A DNA stretch of 64,000 nucleotides from SKUL01 sp964487545 (GTDB lineage: Bacteria; Bacteroidota; Bacteroidia; Flavobacteriales_D; SKUL01), in the NCBI GenBank assembly GCA_964487545.1, contig CAZARI010000004.1, positions 1 to 64,000 of the forward strand, read 5' to 3'. Below, in pieces: positions 33,379-41,924 of this stretch (positions within the stretch are counted from its first letter, which is position 1; each line of letters opens with the position of its first letter). Below the pieces are notes generated by a model. The model was not told where the DNA came from. It searched no databases and was given only the letters and a program-made list of their open reading frames with translations. The position numbers were made by a program, and so were the translations under genes.

Positions 33379-34671
33379 CTACAGGCTCCAATATTCCCAG
33401 CGGGTGATTTTGTTGCGGTATATCCCCTTCAGATCCACAAAAATGCCATTGCCGTTCAGGTAACCGGAGAAGTCGTCTTCGGTCATTTCGCAGTATTCAT
33501 CGTGGTTCACGGCCACAATTAAAGCATCATAGAATCCATTGGGTTCGGAGACCAATCCAAAGCCGTATTCCTCTTTAAGATCTTCGGAATTAGCATAAGG
33601 ATCAACTACCTCTACATCCACGCTAAATGACTTAAACTCGTTGACCACATCGACCACTTTGGAGTTTCTGATATCGCTTACATTTTCTTTAAAGGTAGCC
33701 CCCATGATCAGCACTCGGCACTGATTGATATTTTTGCCATTGGCAATCATTTTCTTTACGGTTTGCTTCGCTGCATAAGCGCCCATGCTGTCGTTAACAA
33801 AGCGTCCGGAATTGATAATTTGAGCGTGATAACCGAGTTGTTTTGCCTTGTGCGTGAGGTAGTAGGGATCGACGCCAATGCAGTGTCCCCCCACCAATCC
33901 CGGTCGGAAGTTGAGGAAGTTCCATTTGGTTCCGGCGGCTTCCAGCACTTCGTAGGTGTTGATTCCAATGCGATTGAAAATAATCGACAGCTCGTTGATC
34001 AGCGCAATGTTCACATCGCGTTGGGTGTTTTCAATGATTTTTGCCGCTTCTGCCACCTTGATGGACGATGCACGATGCACTCCGGCTTCGACTACCAGCT
34101 CATAAGTTTTGGCAATCATTTCGGCCGATTCTTTATCGCAACCCGAAGTAACTTTTACGATATTGCGCAAGGTGTGTTCTTTGTCGCCTGGGTTGATTCG
34201 TTCGGGAGAATAACCCACTTTAAAATCGGCAACAAACTTTAAACCCGATTGGGCTTCTAACACCGGCACACAATCATCTTCGGTGCATCCCGGATACACT
34301 GTCGATTCGTAGACGACGTAATCTCCTTTTTTTAACACCATACCGACCGTTTTTGAGGCCGACAAGATGGGGTGCAAATCGGGAATTTTATTCTCGTCAA
34401 TCGGTGTTGGAACGGCGATGATATAAAAGTTAACATCGTTCAGGTCGTTGATATCTGCTGTGAAAGTAATATCGCAACCCTCAAAATCCGAAGCTTGGAG
34501 TTCGTTGCTCGGATCGATGTGATTTTGCATCATTTTCACTCTTTCGGGGTTAATATCAAACCCCACCACTTTAATCTTGCGGGCAAATTCAAGTGCTATT
34601 GGCAGGCCCACATAGCCCAGTCCGATAACTGCCAGCTTGGCTTCTTTGTTAATTAATCTATCGTATATCAT
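33379..34671 (-). CDS. tviB: UDP-N-acetylhexosamine 6-dehydrogenase (TviB/WbpA-like)
   Basis: 430 residues, nucleotide-sugar dehydrogenase family, oxidising C6 of a UDP-HexNAc to the uronate with two NAD. The Rossmann motif Gly-Leu-Gly-Tyr-Val-Gly-Leu-Pro is at about 17-24. Glu-Ser-Thr-Val-Tyr-Pro-Gly-Cys-Thr-Glu lies near 123. The catalytic cysteine is expected in Gly-Gly-His-Cys-Ile-Gly-Val-Asp-Pro-Tyr near 260. The His-Cys-Ile-Gly-Val form and the Gln-Ile-Ile-Asn-Ser-Gly-Arg stretch are typical of TviB/WbpO/WbpA enzymes rather than UDP-glucose dehydrogenases. Its start overlaps the upstream oxidoreductase gene by 14 bases. Together with the WbpB-, WbpD- and WbpE-like genes upstream, UDP-GlcNAc is the most likely substrate (inference). 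Confidence 0.85.
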   Translation of the reverse strand: MIYDRLINKEAKLAVIGLGYVGLPIALEFARKIKVVGFDINPERVKMMQNHIDPSNELQASDFEGCDITFTADINDLNDVNFYIIAVPTPIDENKIPDLHPILSASKTVGMVLKKGDYVVYESTVYPGCTEDDCVPVLEAQSGLKFVADFKVGYSPERINPGDKEHTLRNIVKVTSGCDKESAEMIAKTYELVVEAGVHRASSIKVAEAAKIIENTQRDVNIALINELSIIFNRIGINTYEVLEAAGTKWNFLNFRPGLVGGHCIGVDPYYLTHKAKQLGYHAQIINSGRFVNDSMGAYAAKQTVKKMIANGKNINQCRVLIMGATFKENVSDIRNSKVVDVVNEFKSFSVDVEVVDPYANSEDLKEEYGFGLVSEPNGFYDALIVAVNHDEYCEMTEDDFSGYLNGNGIFVDLKGIYRNKITRWEYWSL

Positions 34672-35725
34672 TGGTTACTGCTGATCGGTTTGTGCTAATC
34701 TGTTGTTGATCTCGCACGTTGTATATTCTTTCGATGATTTCTACTACTTTGAGTCCTTCCAGCGCGTTGGTGGTTGCACTGGTTCGATTTTTAAGGGTGT
34801 CGACAACATTGGCAATGATAAAGTGGTGGTTGGCTGCACTTCCTTTATATCCGCCATAATCATTGGCCGGACTGCTTTCCTCCAATTCTGGCATTTCGTA
34901 TTCTTTGACGTGGCAATATTCCACTTCGTTCATGTATTGCCCGCCCACTTTAACGCTTCCTTTGCTACCGATGATGGTGATGCTGCTCTCCAGGTTGGTA
35001 TCCCACACCGAGGTAGAATAATTAATGCATCCCATTCCACCATTTACAAAACGGAAATTCACCATGCCCGAATCTTCAAAATCGGTGAGGTCTTGGTGCG
35101 AAAAATCGGCAAATCTGCCTTGAATATTGTCGATATCGCCAAAAAGCCAATACATGATATCGATGAAATGAGAAAACTGAGTAAAAAGTGTTCCGCCGTC
35201 GAGTGCCTGCTTTCCTTTCCATCCGGCTTTCTTATAGTAGCGCTCATCGCGGTTCCAGTAGCAATTGATTTGCACCATAAAAATTTCACCGAGATGTCCA
35301 TTGTCAATCATGCTCTTGAGCCAGACCGAAGGTGGTGAATAGCGATTTTGCATCACGCCAAAAACATGTCGTGAAACCTGCATGGATTTAAAAATAATCT
35401 TTTCGCATTCGGCTTTGGTCAATCCCATTGGCTTTTCACAAACCACGTGTTTGCGATGATCGAGTGCCAACACAGACTGTTCTGCGTGCAGGCCATTGGG
35501 CGAACAGATATTCACCACGTCGAAATCCAGCCCGCTGTTCATCATATCGTGCATGGAGGAGAAAAACGGCACATCAAAATCGCGAATTTCGCTTTCGGCT
35601 TCCTTTCGCACATCACACATGGCCACCAACTCCGCTTCGGGGTTTCGTTGAACCATTTCGGCATGTCGCTTTCCGATGTGACCACAACCCACCACTGCAA
35701 ATTTCACTTTGTCTTCTGATTTCAT
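34658..35725 (-). CDS. Gfo/Idh/MocA oxidoreductase, WbpB/WlbA-like
   Basis: 355 residues, NAD-dependent sugar oxidoreductase. The Rossmann motif Gly-Cys-Gly-His-Ile-Gly-Lys-Arg-His is near residue 13 and the family Cys-Glu-Lys-Pro-Met motif near 97. The segment Gly-Gly-Thr-Leu-Phe-Thr-Gln-Phe-Ser-His-Phe-Ile-Asp at about 175-187 corresponds to the substrate-binding region of WbpB/WlbA. These enzymes oxidise C3 of UDP-GlcNAc-uronate to the 3-keto form, with recycling of NADH in a coupled cycle with the aminotransferase. Four-base overlap with the acetyltransferase gene upstream and 14-base overlap with the dehydrogenase downstream show tight coupling. A different C3-oxidised sugar is possible. 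Confidence 0.82.
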   Translation of the reverse strand: MKSEDKVKFAVVGCGHIGKRHAEMVQRNPEAELVAMCDVRKEAESEIRDFDVPFFSSMHDMMNSGLDFDVVNICSPNGLHAEQSVLALDHRKHVVCEKPMGLTKAECEKIIFKSMQVSRHVFGVMQNRYSPPSVWLKSMIDNGHLGEIFMVQINCYWNRDERYYKKAGWKGKQALDGGTLFTQFSHFIDIMYWLFGDIDNIQGRFADFSHQDLTDFEDSGMVNFRFVNGGMGCINYSTSVWDTNLESSITIIGSKGSVKVGGQYMNEVEYCHVKEYEMPELEESSPANDYGGYKGSAANHHFIIANVVDTLKNRTSATTNALEGLKVVEIIERIYNVRDQQQISTNRSAVTNDIR

Positions 35726-36300
35726 GAAATTGAAATTTTTTCTACTCTGCCATTCTGCAGACGATACTTCTCTTTACTTTCCGAACACGCTGCAATGCCG
35801 TCGGAATTAAATTCAAGCCGATGACCATACTCGCTCATCCAGCCAATTTGTTGTGATGGATTGCCAACAACCAGCGCATAATCCAGAATGGGTTTGGTGA
35901 CAACTGATCCGGCACCAATAAATGCGTATCGGCCAATATCGTTTCCGCAAACCACCGTTGCATTGGCTCCAATGGTTGCCCCCTTTTTAACCAAGGTGTG
36001 CAAGTATTCATCGCGTCGGTTAACTGCGCTGCGCGGATTGACCACATTCGTAAACACCATCGACGGCCCCAGAAACACATCGTCTTCACAAATCACTCCG
36101 GTGTATATCGACACGTTATTTTGCACTTTTACGTTGTTGCCAAGCACCACATCGGGCGACACGACCACGTTTTGACCCAGGTTGCAGTTCTTTCCTATTT
36201 TACTGCCGGGCATAATGTGGGAAAAGTGCCAGATTTTGGTTCCTTTGCCAATTTCACATCCTTCGTCGATAACGGCCGTTTCGTGCGCAAAATACTGCAT
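35722..36300 (-). CDS. Hexapeptide-repeat N-acetyltransferase, WbpD/WlbB-like
   Basis: 192 residues, left-handed beta-helix acyltransferase. Hexapeptide repeats run from about residue 10 to 150. The stretch Lys-Ile-Trp-His-Phe-Ser-His near residue 22 is a signature of the WbpD/WlbB/QdtC group, and Asn-Pro-Arg-Ser-Ala-Val-Asn-Arg lies around 90. These enzymes acetylate the 3-amino group of UDP-GlcNAc3NA using acetyl-CoA, giving UDP-GlcNAc(3NAc)A. All other steps of that route are encoded in the same operon. The gene overlaps the oxidoreductase by four bases and starts four bases after the decarboxylase gene. Confidence 0.85.
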   Translation of the reverse strand: MQYFAHETAVIDEGCEIGKGTKIWHFSHIMPGSKIGKNCNLGQNVVVSPDVVLGNNVKVQNNVSIYTGVICEDDVFLGPSMVFTNVVNPRSAVNRRDEYLHTLVKKGATIGANATVVCGNDIGRYAFIGAGSVVTKPILDYALVVGNPSQQIGWMSEYGHRLEFNSDGIAACSESKEKYRLQNGRVEKISIS

Positions 36301-36304
36301 TTGG

Positions 36305-37291
36305 TTAATTTATAATGTAGCGCTCAAAGGTATAATGATCTTTTTTATGCAACTCCTCTGGCGAGAGCGAACGGAAATAATCGTAAGTTCTTTTCAACCC
36401 TTCCGAACGACTGATTTTCGGCTCCCAGTTCAGCACCTTGCGAGCCAGCGAAATATCGGGCTGACGCTGCTTGGGATCATCTTGTGGCAGCGGTTTAAAG
36501 GTGATTTTCTGATCGGTTTCAGTCAGTTTGATAATCTCTTCGGCAAAATCCAGGATCGTGATCTCATCCGGGTTTCCGAGGTTTACTGGCTCAACAACAT
36601 CACTTATTAGCAGTCGAACGATTCCCTCTACCAGATCGTCCACATAACAAAAGGAGCGGGTTTGTTTGCCGTCGCCAAAAACGGTGAGGTCTTCACCTCG
36701 CAATGCTTGACCAATAAAAGCAGGCAAAACACGGCCATCGTTGAGTCGCATTCGGGGGCCATAAGTGTTGAAAATTCTAACGATACGTGTTTCCAGTCCG
36801 TGAAACCGACGATAGGCCATTGTTATGGCTTCCTGAAATCGCTTGGCCTCGTCGTACACGCCACGCGGTCCCACCGGGTTGACATTTCCCCAATAATCTT
36901 CATTTTGCGGATGCACCAATGGATCGCCATATACTTCGGAAGTACTGGCCACAAGGATCCTCGCCCCTTTCGACTTCGCTAATCCCAACAAATTGTGGGT
37001 TCCCAATGAGGACACCTTCAGGGTTTGTATCGGAATTTTAAGATAATCGATCGGACTGGCTGGGGATGCAAAATGCAGGATATAATCGAGATTTCCGGAG
37101 ACATACACGAATTTGGATACATCGTGATGTGCGAATTCAAAATTCGGGTTCGAAAAAAGGTGTTCTATGTTTTTCAACGTTCCGGTGATGAGATTATCCA
37201 TCCCAATCACCTGATATCCATCGTTTATAAATCGTTCACAAAGGTGCGATCCGAGAAAGCCTGCTGCTCCGGTAATCAGAACCCTTTTCAT
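36305..37291 (-). CDS. UDP-glucuronate decarboxylase (UDP-xylose synthase)
   Basis: 328 residues, extended short-chain dehydrogenase. NAD-binding Gly-Ala-Ala-Gly-Phe-Leu-Gly is at about 8-14. Ser-Thr-Ser-Glu-Val-Tyr-Gly-Asp-Pro near 116 and the catalytic Tyr-Asp-Glu-Ala-Lys near 146 are present. Residues Phe-Ala-Ser-Pro-Ala-Ser-Pro around 74 and Arg-Ile-Phe-Asn-Thr-Tyr-Gly-Pro-Arg-Met near 172 are characteristic of UXS enzymes rather than 4-epimerases. It converts UDP-glucuronate, made by the adjacent dehydrogenase, to UDP-xylose. The start overlaps the upstream dehydrogenase stop by four bases. Confidence 0.88.
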   Translation of the reverse strand: MKRVLITGAAGFLGSHLCERFINDGYQVIGMDNLITGTLKNIEHLFSNPNFEFAHHDVSKFVYVSGNLDYILHFASPASPIDYLKIPIQTLKVSSLGTHNLLGLAKSKGARILVASTSEVYGDPLVHPQNEDYWGNVNPVGPRGVYDEAKRFQEAITMAYRRFHGLETRIVRIFNTYGPRMRLNDGRVLPAFIGQALRGEDLTVFGDGKQTRSFCYVDDLVEGIVRLLISDVVEPVNLGNPDEITILDFAEEIIKLTETDQKITFKPLPQDDPKQRQPDISLARKVLNWEPKISRSEGLKRTYDYFRSLSPEELHKKDHYTFERYIIN

Positions 37292-38610
37292 TGTTGCGCT
37301 GGATTTACAGTTTCGCGACCGATGCTTTCATAATAAAAACCCAGGCCGCTCATTTGGTCAATATCATATAAATTGCGTCCGTCAAAGATAACAGGCGACC
37401 CCAGATTTTGGCGTATTTTTTCGAAGTCGGGATTTCTAAAAACGCCCCACTCGGTTGCGATCAGCAATGCATCGGCACCCTGAAGCGCGTCGTAGGCCGA
37501 ATCGGCATATTTAATTTTATCGCCAATTGCACGCTTAACATTATCTATGGCTTCGGGGTCAAAAGCGGTGATCTCTGCCCCGGCCTCTAGCAGTTGTTCA
37601 ATCATATAAAGTGCCGGAGCCTCTCGGATATCATCGGTGTCGGGCTTAAATGACAAGCCCCAGAGCGCCAGTTTTTTTCCCTTTAGATTATTCTGGTAAT
37701 AATTTCGGAGTTTATCTACCAACACGGTCTTTTGCCGATCGTTGACCGATATAACTGCATTGATCAACTCAAAATCATAATTCTCGTCGCGTCCACTGCG
37801 CTGGAGTGCAAGCACATCTTTCGGAAAGCAGCTTCCGCCATATCCAATACCCGGAAACAAAAACCGCTTTCCGATACGGGTATCCGATCCCATTCCCAGT
37901 CGAACCATATCGACATCGGCACCGACTTTTTCGCAAAAGTTGGCGATTTCATTCATAAAAGTGATTTTGGTTGCCAAAAATGCGTTGGCTGCATATTTGG
38001 TCAACTCTGCCGACTTTTCATCCATGATAATCAATGGATTTCCTTGGCGAACGTAGGGCTTGTATAGTTGCTCCATGATACGTCGGGCGCGTTCCGAACG
38101 GGTTCCAATAACGACGCGGTCGGGTTTCATAAAATCATCAACTGCAAAACCTTCGCGCAGAAACTCCGGATTTGAAACCACATCAAAAGGAACCTCGGTA
38201 TGTTCAGCGATAGCTTGACGCACCTTCTCTGCTGTTCCCACGGGCACAGTACTTTTATCGACGATGACCTTATAATCCTTTATCAATTTGCCAAGTTGCT
38301 CCGACACCTTAAGGATGTACGACAAATCGGCTGCTCCATCTCCACCGGGCGGCGTGGGAAGGGCGAGAAAGATGACTTCAACGTCTTCAATGGCTTCTTC
38401 GATATTGGTGGTAAAAGAGAGTCTATTCTCGCGAATATTCCGCTCAAATAGCACATCTAAGTAGGGCTCGTAAATCGGCACCTCGCCACGGCGCATCCGC
38501 TCTACTTTATCTTTGTCGATATCAACACAAATCACTTTGTTTCCGGTTTCGGCAAAGCAGGTTCCGGTAACCAGACCAACGTATCCTGTTCCAATTACGG
38601 CTATATTCAT
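37288..38610 (-). CDS. ugd: UDP-glucose 6-dehydrogenase
   Basis: 440 residues from the ATG at 38610, which overlaps the aminotransferase stop (ATGA); a longer frame extends into that gene without family sequence. The Rossmann motif Gly-Thr-Gly-Tyr-Val-Gly-Leu-Val is at 7-14. Asp-Lys-Ser-Thr-Val-Pro-Val-Gly-Thr lies near 126. The catalytic cysteine is in Gly-Ile-Gly-Tyr-Gly-Gly-Ser-Cys-Phe-Pro-Lys-Asp near 262. This is the UDP-glucose-type signature, unlike the His-Cys-Ile-Gly form of the TviB-like enzyme in the same operon. It oxidises UDP-glucose to UDP-glucuronate, feeding the UDP-xylose synthase directly downstream. Confidence 0.92.
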   Translation of the reverse strand: MNIAVIGTGYVGLVTGTCFAETGNKVICVDIDKDKVERMRRGEVPIYEPYLDVLFERNIRENRLSFTTNIEEAIEDVEVIFLALPTPPGGDGAADLSYILKVSEQLGKLIKDYKVIVDKSTVPVGTAEKVRQAIAEHTEVPFDVVSNPEFLREGFAVDDFMKPDRVVIGTRSERARRIMEQLYKPYVRQGNPLIIMDEKSAELTKYAANAFLATKITFMNEIANFCEKVGADVDMVRLGMGSDTRIGKRFLFPGIGYGGSCFPKDVLALQRSGRDENYDFELINAVISVNDRQKTVLVDKLRNYYQNNLKGKKLALWGLSFKPDTDDIREAPALYMIEQLLEAGAEITAFDPEAIDNVKRAIGDKIKYADSAYDALQGADALLIATEWGVFRNPDFEKIRQNLGSPVIFDGRNLYDIDQMSGLGFYYESIGRETVNPAQQ

Positions 38611-39737
38611 TTTTCGACGAAATCTATTACGTTTGAAATAATAAAATCGAGTTGCTCCGCTGTCAACTCGGTGTGCATGGGCAAAGAAATCACCTCGTTG
38701 CACAACTGGTTGGTGATCTCAAAATCAGCTTCGTTGTATTCGGGTCGTTTGTAGGCATTTTGTCGGTGAAGTGGAACCGGATAATAAATCATTGCGGGAA
38801 TGCCTTTGCTTTCGAGATGGGCTTTAAGGCCATTGCGGTCAATTTCGCGTGTGCGCAGCGTGTATTGATGAAAGACATGGTTGCTGAACTCCGAGGAAAA
38901 AGGAATCAGCAGGGCATCCGTTTTTCCAAAGGCGGCATTGTATTTTTGCGCGGCGTGGTTTCTTGCAGCGTTGTATTCATCCAAGTGCTTCAGTTTAATT
39001 CTCAACACCGCGGCTTGAATGGAATCGAGTCGGGAATTTACTCCAATATCTTCGTAGTAATAGCGCTCTCCCATTCCGTGATTTACCAGCGAGCGCATTT
39101 TGGCGGCAAGCTGATCGTCGTTGGTAAAGATGGCACCGCCGTCGCCGTAGCAACCCAGGTTTTTTGAAGGGAAAAACGAAGTCGTTCCGATGGCACCAAT
39201 CGTTCCTGCTTTGTGCGACGATCCGTCAGAAAACCGGTAGGTTGTTCCGATGGCCTGTGCGGTATCTTCCACCACATACAAATTGTGCTCGCGTGCAATG
39301 GCAAGAATCTCCTCCATATTGGCACACTGACCAAAGAGGTGAACCGGCACAATGGCTTTGGTTCTCGGTGTAATGGCCGCTCTTATTTTTTCTGGATCGA
39401 TGTTAAAGGTATTGCGCTCTACATCTACCAAAACGGGTGTCATCCCAAGCAGTGCAACCACCTCAACCGTAGCTGCAAAAGTAAAATCGGCAGTAATTAC
39501 TTCATCTCCCGGTTTCAAATCCAGCGCCATTAGGGCGACTTGCAATGCGTCGGTTCCATTAGCACATGGAATAACATGCTTTACCGACAGGTAGTTTTCG
39601 AGCTCTTCTTGAAATTTTTTGACTTCCGGTCCGTTTATGAAAGCTGAGGAAGTAATCACTTCGCTAATTGCCCGGTCAACTTCTTTCTTTATTTTGAGGT
39701 ACTGACCTTTGAGGTCAACCATTTGTATTTTTTCCAT
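38607..39737 (-). CDS. DegT/DnrJ/EryC1 sugar aminotransferase, WbpE/WlbC-like
   Basis: 376 residues, PLP-dependent. The internal-aldimine lysine is in Phe-Phe-Pro-Ser-Lys-Asn-Leu-Gly-Cys-Tyr-Gly near residue 190. Ala-Asn-Gly-Thr-Asp-Ala-Leu (about 58-64) contacts the cofactor phosphate, and Glu-Asp-Thr-Ala-Gln-Ala-Ile-Gly near 155 holds the pyridine-binding Asp. The Met-Val-Asp-Leu-Lys-Gly-Gln-Tyr opening and the final Leu-Pro-Met-His motif fit the WbpE/WlbC group, which transaminates 3-keto UDP-GlcNAcA with glutamate. First gene of the operon. Another DegT substrate cannot be excluded from sequence alone, but operon content supports this one. Confidence 0.87.
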   Translation of the reverse strand: MEKIQMVDLKGQYLKIKKEVDRAISEVITSSAFINGPEVKKFQEELENYLSVKHVIPCANGTDALQVALMALDLKPGDEVITADFTFAATVEVVALLGMTPVLVDVERNTFNIDPEKIRAAITPRTKAIVPVHLFGQCANMEEILAIAREHNLYVVEDTAQAIGTTYRFSDGSSHKAGTIGAIGTTSFFPSKNLGCYGDGGAIFTNDDQLAAKMRSLVNHGMGERYYYEDIGVNSRLDSIQAAVLRIKLKHLDEYNAARNHAAQKYNAAFGKTDALLIPFSSEFSNHVFHQYTLRTREIDRNGLKAHLESKGIPAMIYYPVPLHRQNAYKRPEYNEADFEITNQLCNEVISLPMHTELTAEQLDFIISNVIDFVEK

Positions 39738-39762
39738 ATAGGGCGGCTAAAGAATGCACGCG

Positions 39763-39770
39763 CGAAGATA
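39763..39770 (-). promoter_or_regulatory. Candidate -7 element TATCTTCG of the nucleotide-sugar operon
   Basis: TATCTTCG on the minus strand, 25 bases before the start at 39737, is one base from TAnnTTTG. No clear -33 box is present. Confidence 0.35.
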
Positions 39771-39839
39771 ATTAAAAATGAACAGGGCTTTTTCGACCGG
39801 ATCCATTCATTTTTCATGACAATGATTTTTATTAATAAC

Positions 39840-39847
39840 TATCTTTG
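39840..39847 (+). promoter_or_regulatory. Candidate -7 element TATCTTTG
   Basis: A perfect TAnnTTTG match 22 bases upstream of the start at 39870, in the divergent region with the nucleotide-sugar operon. Confidence 0.5.
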
Positions 39848-39869
39848 GGCCTCTGTTATGTAACGATAT

Positions 39870-40622
39870 ATGAAGTTTCTGAAACTATTCATTCTGAGTT
39901 TTTTAGTGATAAAAGTGTCGGCTCAGGCTGATATTTCTGATTCTACCATCACCATCAGTCAGGTTAATGTATTTGGAGCCCACTATTTAACCGCCGGAGA
40001 TTTTGCCGACCGATACAAATCGCCCACCATGATTGGTTTTGGTTATCACCTGAAAACAAGTAAAAACTGGTTGATTGGAATTGACGGTGGATACCTGTTT
40101 AGAGATGGCCTAAAAGATCCGGAAAGTTATTTAACGGGCATGCGCACCAGCACGGGGAATATCATTGCACAAAGTGGTGATTTTGCCGCTGTGATCGGCG
40201 CATTAAGGGGCCTTACGATCAATGCAAATTTCGGAAGGGTCTTTAACTGGATCGGTCCGAACCCCAATTCAGGTATTGTTTTTCGAATTGGCGGCGGTTA
40301 CTTTCAGCACAAAATTCATTTCGAAGCGCGCAAGCATGAAGTCCCTCAGCTCGAAGATGATATGCGCATTTACTACGATCAAATGAGCAGCGGTTTCTCA
40401 TTGACCCAGTTCGTTGGTTATCAACACCTTTCTAACTCGAGGCTTACCAACTTTTATATCGGTGTTGAAGCCATTCAGGCGTTTACCAAAAACCGACGCA
40501 GTTTCAATATTGATTTGGGCGGACCCGATGACATTCGTCGCACCGAAATGCTTTTTGGCTTAAAGGCTGGTTGGATTGTGCTGATTTACAAAAGAAAACC
40601 ACAAGATTATTACTTTTACTAA
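39870..40622 (+). CDS. Probable outer-membrane beta-barrel protein
   Basis: 250 residues with a signal peptide cleaved near Val-Ser-Ala-Gln (residue 18-19). The mature part is rich in alternating amphipathic strands with Gly and aromatic residues (for example Gly-Ile-Asp-Gly-Gly-Tyr-Leu-Phe near residue 70) and ends in Tyr-Tyr-Phe-Tyr, a typical aromatic barrel C-terminus. I do not recognise the family by name. The waaA gene begins four bases after its stop, so both are one transcript; a role in envelope or lipopolysaccharide biology is possible but not shown. Confidence 0.75.
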   Translation: MKFLKLFILSFLVIKVSAQADISDSTITISQVNVFGAHYLTAGDFADRYKSPTMIGFGYHLKTSKNWLIGIDGGYLFRDGLKDPESYLTGMRTSTGNIIAQSGDFAAVIGALRGLTINANFGRVFNWIGPNPNSGIVFRIGGGYFQHKIHFEARKHEVPQLEDDMRIYYDQMSSGFSLTQFVGYQHLSNSRLTNFYIGVEAIQAFTKNRRSFNIDLGGPDDIRRTEMLFGLKAGWIVLIYKRKPQDYYFY

Positions 40623-40625
40623 CCG

Positions 40626-41924
40626 ATGAAGACGGTCTATCATTTTGCCATTCAATTTTACGTCTGGATCATTCGGGTGGTAGCAATATGGAATCCCCAG
40701 GCCAAAAAATGGATGGATGGTCGGCAAGACTTGCTGAGGCAGATAGAAACTTTGTGCAATCCGGCTGAAAAAAAAATCTGGATGCATTGCCCCAGTCTCG
40801 GCGAGTTTGAACAGGGAAGGCCGCTGCTCGAACATCTGCGCGCTGCCCATCCCGACAAAACCATTATCCTCACGTTTTTCTCCCCTTCGGGTTACGAAAT
40901 CCAAAAGAATTTTCACGCTGTCGATCACGTGTTCTACCTTCCGGCCGATACCGCTACCAACGCCCGCCGTTTGGTGCGCGCGTTTAACCCCGAACTGGCT
41001 ATTTTTGTGAAATACGATTTTTGGTTGAACTATCTTGTTCAGCTCCGTAAAAAAGAAGCCACCACCATTCTCATCAGCGGAATCTTCCGACCCGGCCAAC
41101 ATTTTTTCGGTCTTTTCTCTGCCTTAGGAAAGAAAATGCTTCGCTGCTTCAGTCACTTTTTTGTGCAGGATGAACAGTCTGTTCAATTGCTAAATAAAAT
41201 TGGATTTTTGAACGTTACCCAATGCGGTGACACCCGACTCGACCGTGTAATCAGCCTCACACATCAAGCTGAGCCCATTAAAAAGATCGAAGCTTTTACC
41301 GCAGGTCATTTTTCTGTAGTTGCAGGAAGCACCTGGCCGGCCGATGAAAAAATACTGTTACCGTTGATCAATGACCCGGCGTATGCTGTGAAGTGGATCA
41401 TCGCTCCACATGAAATTGCAGAAGTCCGCTTGCAGCAGATCGAATCGCAGATTCAAAAAAAGGTGGTGCGCTATTCCGAATTTACCGAAGATTTTTCCGA
41501 CCAAACAGACGTGCTGCTGATTGACAACATTGGCAAGCTATCTCGACTTTATCTTTATGCTAAAATGGCGTACATCGGAGGCGGATTCGGTCGTAGCATC
41601 CACAACATTCTGGAGCCAGCCGCTTGGGGAACACCGGTCATTTTTGGACCACGCCACCATAAGTTTGTCGAAGCAAAGGCCCTAATTGATATAGGTGCAG
41701 CCGTCAACATTCAAAATGAGCAGAGGCTGAGAATGGCCTTTAAACGCTGGTATAACGACAAGGAATTACTTGATAAAGCCGCAATGGATGCTGTTAGATA
41801 CATCAATGAAAATGCGGGTGCCACCGAAGTGATTATCGATTGGATCGACAATCAAAATGTAATCCAAGCCGATCAGCACTCGTCTGAAGGCGAAAACGAT
41901 AGCCGGTCGGTTTCGGTGGCTTAG
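40626..41924 (+). CDS. waaA: 3-deoxy-D-manno-octulosonic acid (Kdo) transferase
   Basis: 432 residues, GT-B glycosyltransferase that adds Kdo to lipid IVA at the inner membrane. An N-terminal hydrophobic helix (about 8-22) anchors it. The acceptor-side domain has Ser-Leu-Gly-Glu-Phe-Glu-Gln-Gly near 57 (the catalytic Glu lies here), Phe-Phe-Ser-Pro-Ser-Gly-Tyr near 84 and Lys-Tyr-Asp-Phe-Trp near 125. The donor domain has Gly-Ser-Thr-Trp-Pro-Ala-Asp-Glu near 237, Ala-Pro-His-Glu and the motif Asn-Ile-Leu-Glu-Pro-Ala-Ala-Trp-Gly-Thr-Pro-Val near 330. Its last four bases overlap the stop of the convergent decarboxylase gene. Confidence 0.92.
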   Translation: MKTVYHFAIQFYVWIIRVVAIWNPQAKKWMDGRQDLLRQIETLCNPAEKKIWMHCPSLGEFEQGRPLLEHLRAAHPDKTIILTFFSPSGYEIQKNFHAVDHVFYLPADTATNARRLVRAFNPELAIFVKYDFWLNYLVQLRKKEATTILISGIFRPGQHFFGLFSALGKKMLRCFSHFFVQDEQSVQLLNKIGFLNVTQCGDTRLDRVISLTHQAEPIKKIEAFTAGHFSVVAGSTWPADEKILLPLINDPAYAVKWIIAPHEIAEVRLQQIESQIQKKVVRYSEFTEDFSDQTDVLLIDNIGKLSRLYLYAKMAYIGGGFGRSIHNILEPAAWGTPVIFGPRHHKFVEAKALIDIGAAVNIQNEQRLRMAFKRWYNDKELLDKAAMDAVRYINENAGATEVIIDWIDNQNVIQADQHSSEGENDSRSVSVA

